Shown: positions 8,610-18,585, counted from the stretch's first letter. The stretch: 64,000 nt of DNA from Desulfuromonadales bacterium (GCA_013377095.1 JACAAY010000003.1:35289-99288); one strand, 5' to 3'. Numbers and translations are program-made. The notes: a model not told the origin generated them from the sequence alone.

Positions 8610-9761
8610 TTAACAAACCGCATCCATCTCGTCCAGGAGATCCTGACCATACAGGTCCTTCTGCCAGCTTCGCATTCCCGCAATGTCATCCAGCGCCGCA
8701 AAACTGGTTGGATTGGCGTCCGCAATCCCTTCCAGCAACCAGTTGGGAGCAACAACTCCCGGTTCAAGTCCGAGTTTGCGGCTTTCTTCCTGGCGCCAGG
8801 ATTTGAGACATTTAAGCCGTTCCTTTGTACCATCGGCCAATTCTTCGCGTTGTTGGCGCGGAAAACGGGGCAGGGCCTCTTCGTGGAGCGCCATTGCCGA
8901 TATAACGCAAGCAATGATTTTATCGCCGAAACGCTGAATCTGTCCAGGTGTCATTCCTTTGATGGAAGTGAGATCACCGATGGAGCGCGGTTTTTTCTCA
9001 GCCGCCTCCAGAAGCGTTTCTGCAGAAAAAATCTTGAAAGCTGGTCGGTCCAGTTCGCATGCCAGCCGGTCTCGCAATTGAAGAAGGCCCTCCAGAGCCG
9101 CCAGGCTGCGTCCCTTGAGTTTTCCGGCCCCTTTGCAGGAAAGGAACAATGGCCCCTCCTTCTCACTGACCCTGGCCTGGCAGACCAATCGGCATTCCTC
9201 TTCCAGCCACGGCAGTCGCCCCTTTTCAATCAACTCGCCACGCAACTGATCGTAGAGTCTCAAAAGGTCGGATGTATCAGCCGCGGCATAGGCGCACATC
9301 TCAGCGGAAAGCGGACGTTTACTCCAGTCCGCTTTCTGGTATTTTTTGTCAAGTTCGATCCCAAAGCGGCTCTTGAGGAGTGCAGCCAGACCAAATTCGG
9401 TAATACCAAGTAGCCTGGAAGCGATCATGGTATCAAACAGATTGCAGACCTCAATTCCAAAATCTCGATGGAGCGAACGGATATCGTAATCAGCGCCATG
9501 CATGACGATCAGGATGCTGCTGTTGCCAAGCGGAGCAGCCAGAGGCGATAGATCCTTCAACGCCAGCGGATCGATCAACCAGCTTTCGGTGCGTGTTGAA
9601 ATCTGCATCAGGCAGACTTTTTCCTGATAGTGATGCAGTGAATCCATCTCTAAATCAACGGCAACTTCAGTTTCACAATTGATGAGGCTGGCCACTTCTG
9701 CCAACCTCGCCGCACCGGTGATTATTTCGCAGGCTGTAGCCTGATGAACTTGTGATGTCAA
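8610..9761 (-). CDS. rnd: Ribonuclease D-like 3'-5' exonuclease with HRDC domain
   Basis: A 383-residue DEDD exonuclease. The first motif is VDLEMDS, the second is HGADYDI, and the third is YAAADTSDLLRLYDQL, which gives the DEDDy set of metal-binding residues. An HRDC-like helical region follows at about residues 210-290 (LQLRDRLACELDRPAFKIFSAETLLEAA). This is the arrangement of RNase D, which trims the 3' ends of stable RNAs such as tRNA precursors. The start overlaps mqnC by 4 bases and the stop lies 12 bases before arnC, so it belongs to the same transcript. No functional link with its operon neighbours is obvious. Confidence 0.9.
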   Translation of the reverse strand: MTSQVHQATACEIITGAARLAEVASLINCETEVAVDLEMDSLHHYQEKVCLMQISTRTESWLIDPLALKDLSPLAAPLGNSSILIVMHGADYDIRSLHRDFGIEVCNLFDTMIASRLLGITEFGLAALLKSRFGIELDKKYQKADWSKRPLSAEMCAYAAADTSDLLRLYDQLRGELIEKGRLPWLEEECRLVCQARVSEKEGPLFLSCKGAGKLKGRSLAALEGLLQLRDRLACELDRPAFKIFSAETLLEAAEKKPRSIGDLTSIKGMTPGQIQRFGDKIIACVISAMALHEEALPRFPRQQREELADGTKERLKCLKSWRQEESRKLGLEPGVVAPNWLLEGIADANPTSFAALDDIAGMRSWQKDLYGQDLLDEMDAVC

Positions 9762-10831
9762 GCGGTAAACTCCCTCATTATTTTGTACAGTGTTGTGCGC
9801 TGAGCAGCCCTAAACCCCGCACTCTTGATAAGCGCAACCATTTCATCGCGGGTCATACGGAAACAGCATCCGGCTGCAGCCACGACGTTTTCTTCCAGCA
9901 TAGTGCCTCCAAGGTCGTTTGCACCAAAAAAAAGCGCTACCTGTGCCATTTTGGCGCCCTGGGTGACCCAACTGGCCTGAATGCTGGAGATGTTGTCCAG
10001 GACGATCCGCGACAATGCCAGCACCTTGAGATATTCGACGCCGGTGGCTGTGTCGCCTCCCAACACTGTATTTCCCGGCTGGTATGTCCAGGGAATGAAT
10101 GCGGTAAATGATCCCCCCGCATCCTGCAACTCCCGAACCCGGAAAAGGTGCTCTACGATGTCTTCGGGCTTTTCACCACTGCCAAACATCATGGTGGCTG
10201 TGGTAGGCATACCTAGGCTGGCCGCCTTAAGCATCACTTCCCCCCATTTTTTCCAACCAATTTTGTTGGGGGAAATAGTCGTTCTCACCTCATCAACAAG
10301 AATTTCAGCTCCACCACCCGGAAGTGAATCAAGCCCGGCAGATTGCAATCGCTCAAGTGTTTCATCCAATGACAACCCTGAGGCAGTGGCAATGCAAACG
10401 ATTTCTGCGGGAGAAAGGGAATGGTTTTGTACCGTGGGATATCGTTTCTTGATTTCGCGGAATAATGTTTCAAAAAAATCGATTTTTAGGGCGGAGTTAA
10501 GCCCCCCCTGCATAAGAAGTTGTGTTCCGCCCAGTGTAACCAGTTCACTGATTTTTGTGAAAATGTCCTCTTGAGGCAACACATAGGCCTCAGTATCTGT
10601 TGCATCCCGGTAAAAAGCACAAAACGAGCATTTTGATTCGCAAATGTTTGTGTAGTTTACATTACGGTCCACAACAAACGTTACCAGGTTTTCCGGATGA
10701 AATTGTCGGCGAATTCCATCCGCGGTAGTGCCAAGACACAGCAAGTCTTCATCTTTCAACAGACGTAACGCCTCATCCCGCTCAATGCGCTGGCCTGCTG
10801 TTTTTTTTTTATCAGAAACCTGAAGTGTCAT
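9758..10831 (-). CDS. mqnC: Cyclic dehypoxanthinyl futalosine synthase (MqnC), radical SAM
   Basis: A 357-residue radical SAM enzyme with the cluster motif CESKCSFC (CX3CX2C) at about residues 64-71. It has the MqnC-type blocks LPGGGAEILVDEVR, ASWVTQGAKM and FGANDLGGTMLEENVV. MqnC cyclises dehypoxanthine futalosine in the futalosine route to menaquinone, so this organism probably makes menaquinone by the mqn genes and not by menFDHCEB. The gene is first in the long minus-strand run that leads into the secretion genes. A run of ten A residues lies close to its 5' end (10801-10810), encoding three lysines. MqnE shares the radical SAM fold but differs in the blocks listed. Confidence 0.93.
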   Translation of the reverse strand: MTLQVSDKKKTAGQRIERDEALRLLKDEDLLCLGTTADGIRRQFHPENLVTFVVDRNVNYTNICESKCSFCAFYRDATDTEAYVLPQEDIFTKISELVTLGGTQLLMQGGLNSALKIDFFETLFREIKKRYPTVQNHSLSPAEIVCIATASGLSLDETLERLQSAGLDSLPGGGAEILVDEVRTTISPNKIGWKKWGEVMLKAASLGMPTTATMMFGSGEKPEDIVEHLFRVRELQDAGGSFTAFIPWTYQPGNTVLGGDTATGVEYLKVLALSRIVLDNISSIQASWVTQGAKMAQVALFFGANDLGGTMLEENVVAAAGCCFRMTRDEMVALIKSAGFRAAQRTTLYKIMREFTA

Positions 10832-10847
10832 GTACCCTCATAACCGA

Positions 10848-10878
10848 ACGGTTTCATCAAACCAGTCGATGAAACCGT
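10848..10878. repeat. 11-bp inverted repeat upstream of mqnC
   Basis: ACGGTTTCATC at 10848-10858 pairs with GATGAAACCGT at 10868-10878 around a 9-base loop. It lies between the lipoprotein stop and the mqnC start. No T-run follows on either strand, so it may be an operator or a leader hairpin and not a simple terminator. Confidence 0.5.
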
Positions 10879-10929
10879 CCTCTCTATAGTCATACTATCA
10901 AACGGAGTATAATGAGCGATTGAGGTTAA

Positions 10930-11655
10930 TCAACGGTACCTCAGGCTGATCGTTTCGTGTCTCCCTGATCCGCGAAATCGGACCTGCAAACGCAGCTCCC
11001 GTGCTGTTGGTGCCTCGCCGGGAAAGAAGATGAAACCACTCGCCAGGGAGCCTGCCGGGATAATCTTGCCCTCAATTCCCTTTTCGCGAATGTCTTCCGC
11101 TATCCTGTAGCCCCGTTCACGATCATTGTCTGCTTGTGATGCTCCACCTATAACCGCTCCGCCAGCACCACCAAGAACACCACCCTTGACAACAGCCTCA
11201 CCAACTCTTCGTCCGGATACAATGCCGATAGCCAGCCCGAGTAATGCACCAGCTGCAGCCCCATAGGCAGCCCCCTTACCGGCGCCACCGGCAATTGCTC
11301 CGCCCTGGGTAGCCCTCTCAACACGCTCGACAGCTTCTCCATTTGAGAGAATTTTCCAATAGGCATTGGTTGTATCCACAAGAAATGTTTGGCCGGAAAC
11401 AATTTCAACGCCCTGGCCGCTGTTGTTGTCGAGTACTACCTGTACCGGCAGTATGCCACTCCTGCGGATATCAAATCCAAATGTTTCTTCCGCGCGTTTT
11501 TCGTCAGAGAAAGCCTCGCTTCCAACCATCACTCCGGAAACATCCTGGTAGTTGATATAATCCTGAGGTGGCCTGAACGAGACCGCACGGTTTTCATAGG
11601 AAGCGCAGGCAGTCAACTGACATGCAATGATCAGCGAACAGATGATTTTTTTCAT
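10930..11655 (-). CDS. Glycine-zipper lipoprotein, function unknown
   Basis: A 241-residue exported lipoprotein. MKKIICSLIIACQLTAC is a signal peptide ending in a lipobox (LTAC), so the mature protein is lipidated at Cys17. The middle (about residues 120-175) is a glycine-zipper region with repeated GxxxG-like spacing (GGAIAGGAGKGAAYGAAAGALLG split over two hydrophobic stretches), of the type seen in outer-membrane or pore-associated lipoproteins. The C-terminal part is beta-rich. The gene stands alone, with 98 bases before mqnC and 210 bases after rsmG. I do not recognise a specific function. Confidence 0.75.
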   Translation of the reverse strand: MKKIICSLIIACQLTACASYENRAVSFRPPQDYINYQDVSGVMVGSEAFSDEKRAEETFGFDIRRSGILPVQVVLDNNSGQGVEIVSGQTFLVDTTNAYWKILSNGEAVERVERATQGGAIAGGAGKGAAYGAAAGALLGLAIGIVSGRRVGEAVVKGGVLGGAGGAVIGGASQADNDRERGYRIAEDIREKGIEGKIIPAGSLASGFIFFPGEAPTARELRLQVRFRGSGRHETISLRYR

Positions 11656-11786
11656 GCCCGGTCTCCATTGTAGTTGTGTAGGAATATTTAACGTACTTTA
11701 GTTCAGAATTGCTTCGTCTGCAACTTCTATCTGTCGCGATTTTTTTTGAAAAATAGCAGTATGGGCTAAATCGCATTATTTTGAGC

Positions 11787-11800
11787 TTTAGCGCGCTAAA
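11787..11800. promoter_or_regulatory. 14-bp perfect palindrome upstream of lipoprotein gene
   Basis: TTTAGCGCGCTAAA is a perfect palindrome in the AT-rich 210-base gap between rsmG and the lipoprotein gene. It could be a dimeric repressor operator for the lipoprotein promoter. No matching regulator is encoded nearby, so this is a suggestion only. Confidence 0.3.
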
Positions 11801-11851
11801 ACAAACAAAGCATATCTAACCATGGACCAAAACAAGAAAACAGCTCACAGA

Positions 11852-11878
11852 GGCTCATTTTTAAATCAAAAATGAGCC
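11852..11878 (-). terminator. Hairpin at the rsmG stop codon
   Basis: GGCTCATTTTT and AAAAATGAGCC form an 11-bp perfect stem with a 5-base loop. The stem includes the rsmG stop codon. It probably ends the rpmH-to-rsmG transcript, although no long U-run follows. Confidence 0.5.
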
Positions 11879-12537
11879 GTCGGGTTATTGTTTTGAGAGC
11901 GTTTGATGGTTATCAGGCATCGCTCGCCATTTTCAAATGGCAGTGTGTAGTGGTCAATGGAGCCAAGCTCGAATTGAAGTGACCGCAAGACAGTTCTTGC
12001 CGACTCCAGCTCAGTGCTTGCGGCAGGTCCTTTCATTGCAATCAAGACGCCACCATCTGCAAGCAGAGCTCCTGTTAAACGCACAAACTGCTCCAGGTCG
12101 GAAAATGCGCGTGACGTAATTACATCAAACCGTTGCGCATGGGTAGTGCAAAGACTTTCAATTCGCGAGTGCAGCGCCTCAAAATTTTGCAGCCGTAGCA
12201 AGCGCGCAATATGCCGCTGGAAGTGTATCTTCTTGCCGACAGCATCCACTGAGACAACAGTGACATCCGGTCTGGCAATTTTTAGCGGGATCGCCGGTAT
12301 CCCCGCTCCTGAACCCACATCCAGAACGCTGTGCCTACTGGAAATCAGACGAGTGAGGCAGAGTGAGTCAATAATATGTTTAACCGCAATTTCCTGGTCT
12401 GTGATGATTGAAGTCAGGTTTATCTTGCGATTCCACTTTTTCAGTTCCATCGCAAATAGTTCAAAGGCCCTGATCTGCTCTTCCGGGATTTCCAACCGCA
12501 TCTGTTGCGCTGCCTGTATTAATGTGTCGCGAATCAT
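11866..12537 (-). CDS. rsmG: 16S rRNA m7G527 methyltransferase RsmG (GidB)
   Basis: A 223-residue methyltransferase with the RsmG blocks [11 protein letters not shown] near residue 35, the SAM-binding [16 protein letters not shown] around residue 70, and [15 protein letters not shown] later. It methylates G527 of 16S rRNA; loss gives low-level streptomycin resistance in other bacteria. The start overlaps mnmG by 4 bases. In most relatives parA and parB follow rsmG; here they do not, and the transcript appears to end in a hairpin at the stop codon. Confidence 0.95.
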   Translation of the reverse strand: MIRDTLIQAAQQMRLEIPEEQIRAFELFAMELKKWNRKINLTSIITDQEIAVKHIIDSLCLTRLISSRHSVLDVGSGAGIPAIPLKIARPDVTVVSVDAVGKKIHFQRHIARLLRLQNFEALHSRIESLCTTHAQRFDVITSRAFSDLEQFVRLTGALLADGGVLIAMKGPAASTELESARTVLRSLQFELGSIDHYTLPFENGERCLITIKRSQNNNPTAHF

Positions 12538-14426
12538 TGCTGTTCTTCGCCTTTTATGCCGATATGCGCCTTGAGCGCAATGGAAAGCACCGATATTGCA
12601 GCTGGAGTTACGCCGGGAATACGTGAAGCCTGTCCAAGTGTCCCTGGTCTTATTTTGCTGAGTTTTTCCCGAACCTCAGTAGTCATACCGTTGAGTGTGT
12701 TGTAATCAATTTCACTTGGTATCCGTGTGTGTTCCAGCTTGCTTGATCGCACGATCTGCTCGAGTTGACGATCGATGTACCCCTGGTATTTTATCTGTAT
12801 TTCAACCTGATCACGAACCACAGATGATGTTTCACGTGAAACATCATCAAACTCAATCAAATCCTCATATGAAAGCTCCGGCCTTTTCAACAATTGTTCA
12901 AAGCTTGTGCCTTTCTGCAAGTCATTCAGGCCTTTTTTAGCCAACCAATCGATCTCACGGCCGTTCATGGAAAGTCGCGTTACAGAAAGCCGCGATCGTT
13001 CTTGTAGAATGGCGGCATGTTTTTGCAGATACAGGTCATATTGATCATCACCCACAAGCCCAACAGAGTGCCCTATTTCCCGCAGTCGCTGATCGGCATT
13101 ATCTTCACGTAAAAGCAGCCTGTATTCAGCCCGTGAGGTAAACATGCGGTATGGTTCTTTCGTTCCAAGGGTTACCAGGTCATCGATCATGACGCCGATA
13201 TATGCGTCACTGCGCAAAAGAACGAGGGGCTCGCGCTCCTGCACGCGCAGAGCGGCGTTGATACCAGCAATCAAGCCCTGGGCCGCAGCCTCTTCGTACC
13301 CGGATGTCCCATTGATCTGACCGGCGTGATACAGGTTCTTAACACGTTTCGTTTCCAGCGATGCGTGCAGTTGAATCGGATCAACGTAATCATATTCGAT
13401 TGCATAGGCTGGCCGCATGATTTCAACGCGTTCCAGCCCTTCAATGGATCGATAAAATGCTATCTGAATATCAATCGGCAACGAAGTCGACATGCCACTG
13501 GGATAGACCTCAACCGTTTCCAAACCCTCTGGCTCAATAAACGTCTGATGTCGGTCCTTGTCAGGAAACCTCACCACCTTGTCTTCAATGGATGGACAGT
13601 AACGAGGACCGATTCCCTCGATAATCCCCGCATACAGCGGAGACCGGTCAAGTCCGGAGCGGATGATGTCGTGGGAATGTGGATTGGTATACGCGATATG
13701 ACAGGGTACTTGCGGCATGGTAATTTTCGATGTGGAAAACGAAAAGGGGACAGGAGGGTCATCTCCATACTGAACTTCCAGCTTTGAAAAATCAATACTG
13801 CGGCTGTCAAGACGCGCAGGAGTGCCGGTTTTAAGCCTGCCTACCTCAAAACCGAACTCCCTGAGCTGGTCAGACAGACCAATGGAAGGCAGGTCACCCG
13901 CTCGTCCACCCGGGTAGTTGTTGAGTCCGATGTGAATCAGGCCACGCATAAACGTACCGGTTGTAACAATGATCGTTTTACCGATAAAACGGATACCTGA
14001 TCGTGTATCAACACCGCGGAGTTGGTTAGACTCAAAATAGAGGGCGGTAACCTCCGCCTGCTTAAGATACAAATTGTCCTGCTGCTCAAGAACGCGCTTC
14101 ATCCGCAACCGGTAAAGCTGTTTATCGGCTTGAGCACGCGATGCTCGCACGGCCGGCCCTTTTCGCGTGTTGAGAACACGAAACTGAATACCTGTTGCAT
14201 CAATGTTTTTGGCCATCTCCCCGCCAAGTGCATCGATCTCCTTGACAAGGTGCCCTTTTGCAAGACCACCAATTGCCGGATTGCAAGACATAAGCGCAAT
14301 GGCATCCAGATTTATCGTCAGCAGCAGCGCCCGGCACCCCATGCGTGCCGCAGCAAGTGCAGCTTCGCATCCGGCATGCCCCGCACCGACCACTATGACA
14401 TCGTACTTATCTTCATAGGTCATCAT
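12534..14426 (-). CDS. mnmG: tRNA uridine-5-carboxymethylaminomethyl modification enzyme MnmG (GidA)
   Basis: A 630-residue FAD enzyme starting [19 protein letters not shown], with the dinucleotide-binding [17 protein letters not shown]. It also has the [24 protein letters not shown] block and the C-terminal MnmE-binding region ([17 protein letters not shown]). With MnmE it modifies U34 of certain tRNAs. I chose the ATG at 14426, with AGGGA 9 bases upstream; the next upstream start (14477) would run through a parS site and into mnmE. A perfect 26-bp palindrome containing a parS sequence is embedded in its coding region at 12823-12848. Confidence 0.95.
   Translation of the reverse strand: MMTYEDKYDVIVVGAGHAGCEAALAAARMGCRALLLTINLDAIALMSCNPAIGGLAKGHLVKEIDALGGEMAKNIDATGIQFRVLNTRKGPAVRASRAQADKQLYRLRMKRVLEQQDNLYLKQAEVTALYFESNQLRGVDTRSGIRFIGKTIIVTTGTFMRGLIHIGLNNYPGGRAGDLPSIGLSDQLREFGFEVGRLKTGTPARLDSRSIDFSKLEVQYGDDPPVPFSFSTSKITMPQVPCHIAYTNPHSHDIIRSGLDRSPLYAGIIEGIGPRYCPSIEDKVVRFPDKDRHQTFIEPEGLETVEVYPSGMSTSLPIDIQIAFYRSIEGLERVEIMRPAYAIEYDYVDPIQLHASLETKRVKNLYHAGQINGTSGYEEAAAQGLIAGINAALRVQEREPLVLLRSDAYIGVMIDDLVTLGTKEPYRMFTSRAEYRLLLREDNADQRLREIGHSVGLVGDDQYDLYLQKHAAILQERSRLSVTRLSMNGREIDWLAKKGLNDLQKGTSFEQLLKRPELSYEDLIEFDDVSRETSSVVRDQVEIQIKYQGYIDRQLEQIVRSSKLEHTRIPSEIDYNTLNGMTTEVREKLSKIRPGTLGQASRIPGVTPAAISVLSIALKAHIGIKGEEQQ
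12823..12848. promoter_or_regulatory. parS centromere site inside mnmG
   Basis: The core TGTTTCACGTGAAACA at 12828-12843 is the palindromic consensus bound by chromosomal ParB proteins. The symmetry extends for five more bases on each side, making a 26-bp perfect palindrome. The site lies about 5.7 kb from dnaA, the usual origin-proximal position. Confidence 0.88.
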
Positions 14427-14441
14427 GACGTTGTTCCCTGA

Positions 14442-14457
14442 TGTTCCACGTGAAACA
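14442..14457. promoter_or_regulatory. parS centromere site between mnmG and mnmE
   Basis: TGTTCCACGTGAAACA matches the ParB-binding parS consensus at all 16 positions of a common variant. It lies in the 35-base gap between the mnmE stop and the mnmG start, 1.6 kb from the other parS site. Confidence 0.88.
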
Positions 14458-14461
14458 TGGT

Positions 14462-15832
14462 CTATTTTCCGATACAAAACGAAGAAAAAATATGATCGAG
14501 CAATTCGTCATTAGTGACCTGGCCCGTGACTGAACCTACTGCTGCAAGAGCATCCCTGAGATCAATCGACAGCAATTCAAGACAGCAAGCACTAGCGAGA
14601 GCGCCGATAATACGCTGCAGGGATGATTCCGCTGAACGAAGCACATCACGATGGCGGGCACGCGATAGGGCAACAAACTCTCGATTGTCCAACGTATGTG
14701 TGCTGATAAAACACGATCTGATCGAATCCTTCAGAAATTCGACGCCTTCCCCGGTCTCCGCGGATATGTGAAGCAGGGGTAAGGTGCTAAAGAAGTCGGG
14801 GAGGTCAATCACACAGGGAATGTCTGACTTGTTAACAACAGCAATAACTGATCTTCCCTGAAGCGCATCTATAATAAGCTGGTCCTCGCGGTCAAAAGGA
14901 CGTGAACCATCGAGCACAAATAAAACCAGATCAGCCTGGGGAATCTTTTCCAGAGCACGATTGATACCTTCCTGCTCAATAATATCCATGGTATGACGGA
15001 TTCCCGCCGTATCAAGGAGACGAACTGCCAATCCACCCAGATTAATTGTCTCTTCTATAATATCACGTGTGGTACCGGGAATGTGGGTTACTATCGCACG
15101 GTTTTCATTGAGTAGCCGATTGAGAAGCCTGGATTTTCCCGCATTGGGTTTACCGATGATCAAAACCGATATGCCTTCTCGAAGAATACGGCCTTCATCA
15201 AAACCTGCTATCAGTTGATTGAGTAGTGAACTGGCCTGGCAAACCAGCGAAGAAATTGTTGAAAAGTCAGTTGTGCCCAGATCGTCTTCGGGAAAATCAA
15301 TATACGCCTCTATCAGAGCCAGGGCATGCAGCAGCAGATCGCGTGTTTCACTAATGCGTAGCGAAAGAGCCCCGGAACGCTGACGCTGCGCCATTTGCAG
15401 AGCGGCATCGGTTTGAGCGCCGATAATATCCATGACCGCTTCTGCCTGAATCAAATCAATTCGGCCATTGAGAAAAGCCCGTCGGGTAAACTCACCCGGA
15501 TCAGCAAGTCGGGCGCCAGCACGAAGAACAAGTGACAGAACCTGCTCAACTACCAACATGCCACCATGGCAATGCAATTCGAGCACGTCTTCCCGTGTAT
15601 AGGAATGGGGCGAACGCATGATGACAGCCATGGCTTCATCAATGGTAACACCCGACAGATCGTCAACAATGGTGCCATAACAAAAACGGTGGCTTTCGAG
15701 GCCACCGTTACAAACCGGTTTAAAAATGGTTGCGCCAATACCGGAAGCCATTTCACCACTGACACGAATAATGCCGATACCACCACTACCCGGAGGTGTG
15801 CTGACTGCAGCTATCGTATCTCTTATATACAT
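14462..15832 (-). CDS. mnmE: tRNA modification GTPase MnmE (TrmE)
   Basis: A 456-residue protein starting [20 protein letters not shown], with the N-terminal tetrahydrofolate-binding domain and a G domain inserted in a helical domain. The G1 motif is GKPNAGKS, the G2/G3 region includes IPGTTRD and LLDTAGIR, and G4 is NKSD. It ends in the conserved CIGK, whose cysteine is needed for tRNA modification. I prefer the ATG at 15832 over a TTG three codons upstream. The partner MnmG follows directly. Only 26 bases separate it from yidC; jag (khpB), often found at this place, is missing. Confidence 0.95.
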   Translation of the reverse strand: MYIRDTIAAVSTPPGSGGIGIIRVSGEMASGIGATIFKPVCNGGLESHRFCYGTIVDDLSGVTIDEAMAVIMRSPHSYTREDVLELHCHGGMLVVEQVLSLVLRAGARLADPGEFTRRAFLNGRIDLIQAEAVMDIIGAQTDAALQMAQRQRSGALSLRISETRDLLLHALALIEAYIDFPEDDLGTTDFSTISSLVCQASSLLNQLIAGFDEGRILREGISVLIIGKPNAGKSRLLNRLLNENRAIVTHIPGTTRDIIEETINLGGLAVRLLDTAGIRHTMDIIEQEGINRALEKIPQADLVLFVLDGSRPFDREDQLIIDALQGRSVIAVVNKSDIPCVIDLPDFFSTLPLLHISAETGEGVEFLKDSIRSCFISTHTLDNREFVALSRARHRDVLRSAESSLQRIIGALASACCLELLSIDLRDALAAVGSVTGQVTNDELLDHIFSSFCIGK

Positions 15833-15858
15833 TGAAACCAAACCATGGAAAATCCCGG

Positions 15859-17484
15859 TTAATCGTTAACAAGCTTGTTGATGTACATCTGCTGTCCAAT
15901 GGTAAGTATGTTGTTCAAAAGCCAATAGAGAACCAGGCCTGAAGGAAAATTCAGAAACATGAACGTGAAAACAACTGGGAGCGCCAGCATCATTTTTGCC
16001 TGAACCGGATCCATGTTTGAGGGGGTCATCTTTTGCTGAATAAACATGGTAGCACCCATGACAAGTGGCAGTGGGCCGATGACAAAAGGAAGACCGAGTA
16101 ACTGACCAAACAGATTATCCGGGCCGGATAGGTCAGTGATCCACAGAAAGAATGGCGCGTGTCGTAATTCAATGGAGAACATCAGCGCCTTGTAAAGGGC
16201 AAAAAAGACCGGAATCTGAATCACCATGGGTAGACAACCGCCAAGAGGATTCACCTTATGATCACGGTAGAGTTCCATGACAGCCTTATTCATGGCATCA
16301 CGGTCGTTTTTATACTTCTCTTTAAGAGCTGTCATCATTGGCTGAATCTTCTGCATATCCTTCATTGACTTGTAGCTCTTGTGGGTCAATGGAAAGAAAA
16401 GCGCTTTAAGGATGACCGTAATGATGATGATTGCGAGACCGTAGTTACCAACATAGCGGTAGAAAAACTTAAGCGTGTACAAAAGCGGTTTAGCAATGAC
16501 CGAAAACCATCCCAGATCAAGGGACTGTTCCAAAGAATTTCCCTGTGCCTTGAGTATATCGATATCCTTGGGGCCAACATAGAGACGATAGTTCAGGGTC
16601 GCCGTTTGCCCAGGGTTAACCGTTATCTGAGGTGATGAAATGGTTGATTCAAGGTATCCTGCAGCATTTTTTTTCAACTCCACGGAATTAATACTGTTGT
16701 TCTCGGAAAGTATGGCGGCGAGAAAATACTTGTCCGCAAAACCCGCCCACTGAATATTTTTGTCGTACGTCTTCGCAGCAGAAGCAACATCCTTGAGTTT
16801 ATCGTTCTTTATGCTGTTATCGCTATAAAGGTAGGATCCGCTTGCATCATAGCGAGTTTCTTTAACTTTAGGTTGACCTGGATAGGAAAGTACTTGCTGG
16901 AGTGTCCCAACAAGAGGGAACGTTGCATTATTTGCAACCTGGGTTTCAAGTTTTATACCGTAGGAAGCGCCCGTAAAAGAATACGTCTTTCGAACACTAA
17001 AACCCTGTCCGGAAGTATACGTAAAAACGATCTGCTTTTTTTCATCGCCGCCAAGTTTTAATGAGTTGGTATCTGCCTGAAAGAGAGTGCCTTCCGGAAG
17101 ATTAAATCCGGTAGCCTTGGTTGCAAATGTGAGTATAGCGGGATCAGCCGTATCACCGAGAACTACCGAATGAGCTGCCGGGGTGTTCTGTTCACGATAC
17201 TTTTTCAAAGTGAGGTTTTTCAATGCACCACCCTTTGAGGCAAATACCGCCGTGTAAAGATCAGTTTCCACGGTTACATCAGGTTGAACATTCGCATCGG
17301 TTTGCGTCGGCACACCAGCTGTATTCGCACGACCCGTCGTTGTTTGGGGAGTTACAACTGGAGCCGATACGGCACGAGTAGCGGGTTGGGGAGCAACCGG
17401 CTTTTTTTCAGGAGTAAAATAAAGTGATGATGCATAAAAAACAGCTACAGAGAGAATGACTGCCAATAAAGTACGCTTTTCCAT
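15859..17484 (-). CDS. yidC: Membrane protein insertase YidC
   Basis: A 541-residue YidC of the Gram-negative type. It starts [23 protein letters not shown] (first membrane helix), has a large periplasmic beta-sandwich domain (about residues 80-320), and ends with the conserved five-helix core including [21 protein letters not shown] and [16 protein letters not shown]. It inserts inner-membrane proteins alone or with SecYEG. The ATG at 17484 has GGAG 6-9 bases upstream; an earlier start at 17535 would overlap yidD. Order rpmH-rnpA-yidD-yidC-mnmE is the common origin-side arrangement. Confidence 0.96.
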   Translation of the reverse strand: MEKRTLLAVILSVAVFYASSLYFTPEKKPVAPQPATRAVSAPVVTPQTTTGRANTAGVPTQTDANVQPDVTVETDLYTAVFASKGGALKNLTLKKYREQNTPAAHSVVLGDTADPAILTFATKATGFNLPEGTLFQADTNSLKLGGDEKKQIVFTYTSGQGFSVRKTYSFTGASYGIKLETQVANNATFPLVGTLQQVLSYPGQPKVKETRYDASGSYLYSDNSIKNDKLKDVASAAKTYDKNIQWAGFADKYFLAAILSENNSINSVELKKNAAGYLESTISSPQITVNPGQTATLNYRLYVGPKDIDILKAQGNSLEQSLDLGWFSVIAKPLLYTLKFFYRYVGNYGLAIIIITVILKALFFPLTHKSYKSMKDMQKIQPMMTALKEKYKNDRDAMNKAVMELYRDHKVNPLGGCLPMVIQIPVFFALYKALMFSIELRHAPFFLWITDLSGPDNLFGQLLGLPFVIGPLPLVMGATMFIQQKMTPSNMDPVQAKMMLALPVVFTFMFLNFPSGLVLYWLLNNILTIGQQMYINKLVND

Positions 17485-17506
17485 GAAAGCTCCAGTGTTG
17501 TCTCGT

Positions 17507-17719
17507 TTATGGTACAGGGTCATATCCACCAGCATGAAAAGGATGACATTTGCCGAGCCTCTGCACGGTCAAGCGGAGTCCTTTTACAAATCCATGGCGC
17601 TGAATTGATTCTCGGGAATACTCGGAACAGGAGGGATAAAAACGGCAGGTCTGTGGCAGTAGCGGTGATAGCAGCCTTTGATACAACCTGATTGCTAGGA
17701 GCAAACTGCTCTTAAACAT
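17507..17719 (-). CDS. yidD: Membrane protein insertion efficiency factor YidD
   Basis: A 70-residue protein with the full YidD signature: [17 protein letters not shown] followed by [19 protein letters not shown] and ending GGYDPVP. It is a peripheral membrane protein thought to help YidC-dependent insertion. It overlaps the 3' end of rnpA by 25 bases and precedes yidC by 22 bases. Confidence 0.95.
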   Translation of the reverse strand: MFKSSLLLAIRLYQRLLSPLLPQTCRFYPSCSEYSRESIQRHGFVKGLRLTVQRLGKCHPFHAGGYDPVP

Positions 17720-18099
17720 GGTGATGCGCCGATACGGCTGAAAGCTTTTTCAAGTTCACGTTGTACACTACAGAAATCCATTGATGCTGATTCGCGGCGC
17801 GCAATCACATTTATGTCAACCTGAGGAAGCAACGACCTGCGGTGTCTGAAAACTTCTCGGGTAAATCGCTTAATTCTGTTACGAATGACAGCGCATCCAA
17901 TTTTTTTGCTTGCAGTTATTCCAAGACGAGGGGCATCACGATCGTTGCTTTGCCAAACGATGAGAAAGCCCTTGACGGTCTGTTTGCAGGTCGCATTCTG
18001 AAGAGCAACAAAATCAGCACGTTTTCGAAGCCTTACCGACTTTGGAAACGTGCTGACATCGCGTACACACTCACCAACGGAAAAACTACTTGGTCGCAA
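17695..18099 (-). CDS. rnpA: Ribonuclease P protein component RnpA
   Basis: The conserved RnpA core is clear: [39 protein letters not shown] split around the RNR motif, and [11 protein letters not shown]. It is the protein subunit of RNase P, which matures tRNA 5' ends. The start is a puzzle. No ATG, GTG or TTG lies between the rpmH stop and the RnpA core. The nearest in-frame candidates are a TTG at 18099, 14 bases inside rpmH (used here, 134 residues), and an ATG at 18180, 95 bases inside rpmH (161 residues). Overlap of rpmH and rnpA is known from Thermus. Confidence 0.88.
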   Translation of the reverse strand: MRPSSFSVGECVRDVSTFPKSVRLRKRADFVALQNATCKQTVKGFLIVWQSNDRDAPRLGITASKKIGCAVIRNRIKRFTREVFRHRRSLLPQVDINVIARRESASMDFCSVQRELEKAFSRIGASPCLRAVCS

Positions 18100-18235
18100 T
18101 GCGAACAGCCAGACTCTTGCGTCCTTTTGCTCTTCTGCGCTTGATAACAAGACGTCCGTTTTTTGACGCCATTCTAACAAGAAATCCGTGAGTTCTTTTG
18201 CGTGAAATGTTACTTGGCTGAAATGTTCTTTTCAT
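18086..18235 (-). CDS. rpmH: 50S ribosomal protein L34
   Basis: A 49-codon gene read from the ATG at 18235. The product starts [18 protein letters not shown], continues [21 protein letters not shown] and ends in [10 protein letters not shown], which is L34. Its 3' end overlaps the likely rnpA start. It is the first gene of the minus-strand run from the origin region and has a plausible promoter 37 bases upstream. Confidence 0.95.
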   Translation of the reverse strand: MKRTFQPSNISRKRTHGFLVRMASKNGRLVIKRRRAKGRKSLAVRIATK

Positions 18236-18585
18236 TTGTTCACCCCTGGTATTATTTTTCAGGAATCGATTCTTTAATCATAACACGACACCCTTGTCAA
18301 GTTTTATATTACCTCAGCTTATGCAATCAACGCTGATTTGCCTTGAAAAACAATACATCCTCTGGTAATCTCCTGCCAGATAAAAAAACCTTATAATTTC
18401 AGATAAATAGATGTAACTCTTTGTTATTAAAACGAAATAAGTTATCAACAGGTGTTGAAAATCATGTTGATAATATTGTACTGAAACCTTAGGCAAACGA
18501 TGCAAAACGTGCTTATACCATTGGTAGTTCTTAAATCAACCGTATGTTGATAACTGTTTTTCAACTTTTAGATTAGTGTGAATTT
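18236..18585. other. rpmH-dnaA intergenic region with DnaA-box cluster (origin candidate)
   Basis: This 350-base AT-rich gap separates the divergent rpmH and dnaA genes. It has three copies of the DnaA-box-like nonamer TTATCAACA: 18442-18450 on the plus strand, and 18465-18473 and 18545-18553 on the minus strand. The pieces between are rich in A and T, as expected near an unwinding element. Either the origin or the autoregulated dnaA promoter, or both, could lie here. No further gene is seen in it. Confidence 0.65.
18272..18300 (-). promoter_or_regulatory. Putative rpmH promoter
   Basis: On the minus strand TTGACA (18300-18295) is followed after 17 bases by TTAAAG (18277-18272), close upstream of rpmH. 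The -35 is perfect; the -10 is weak. Confidence 0.4.
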
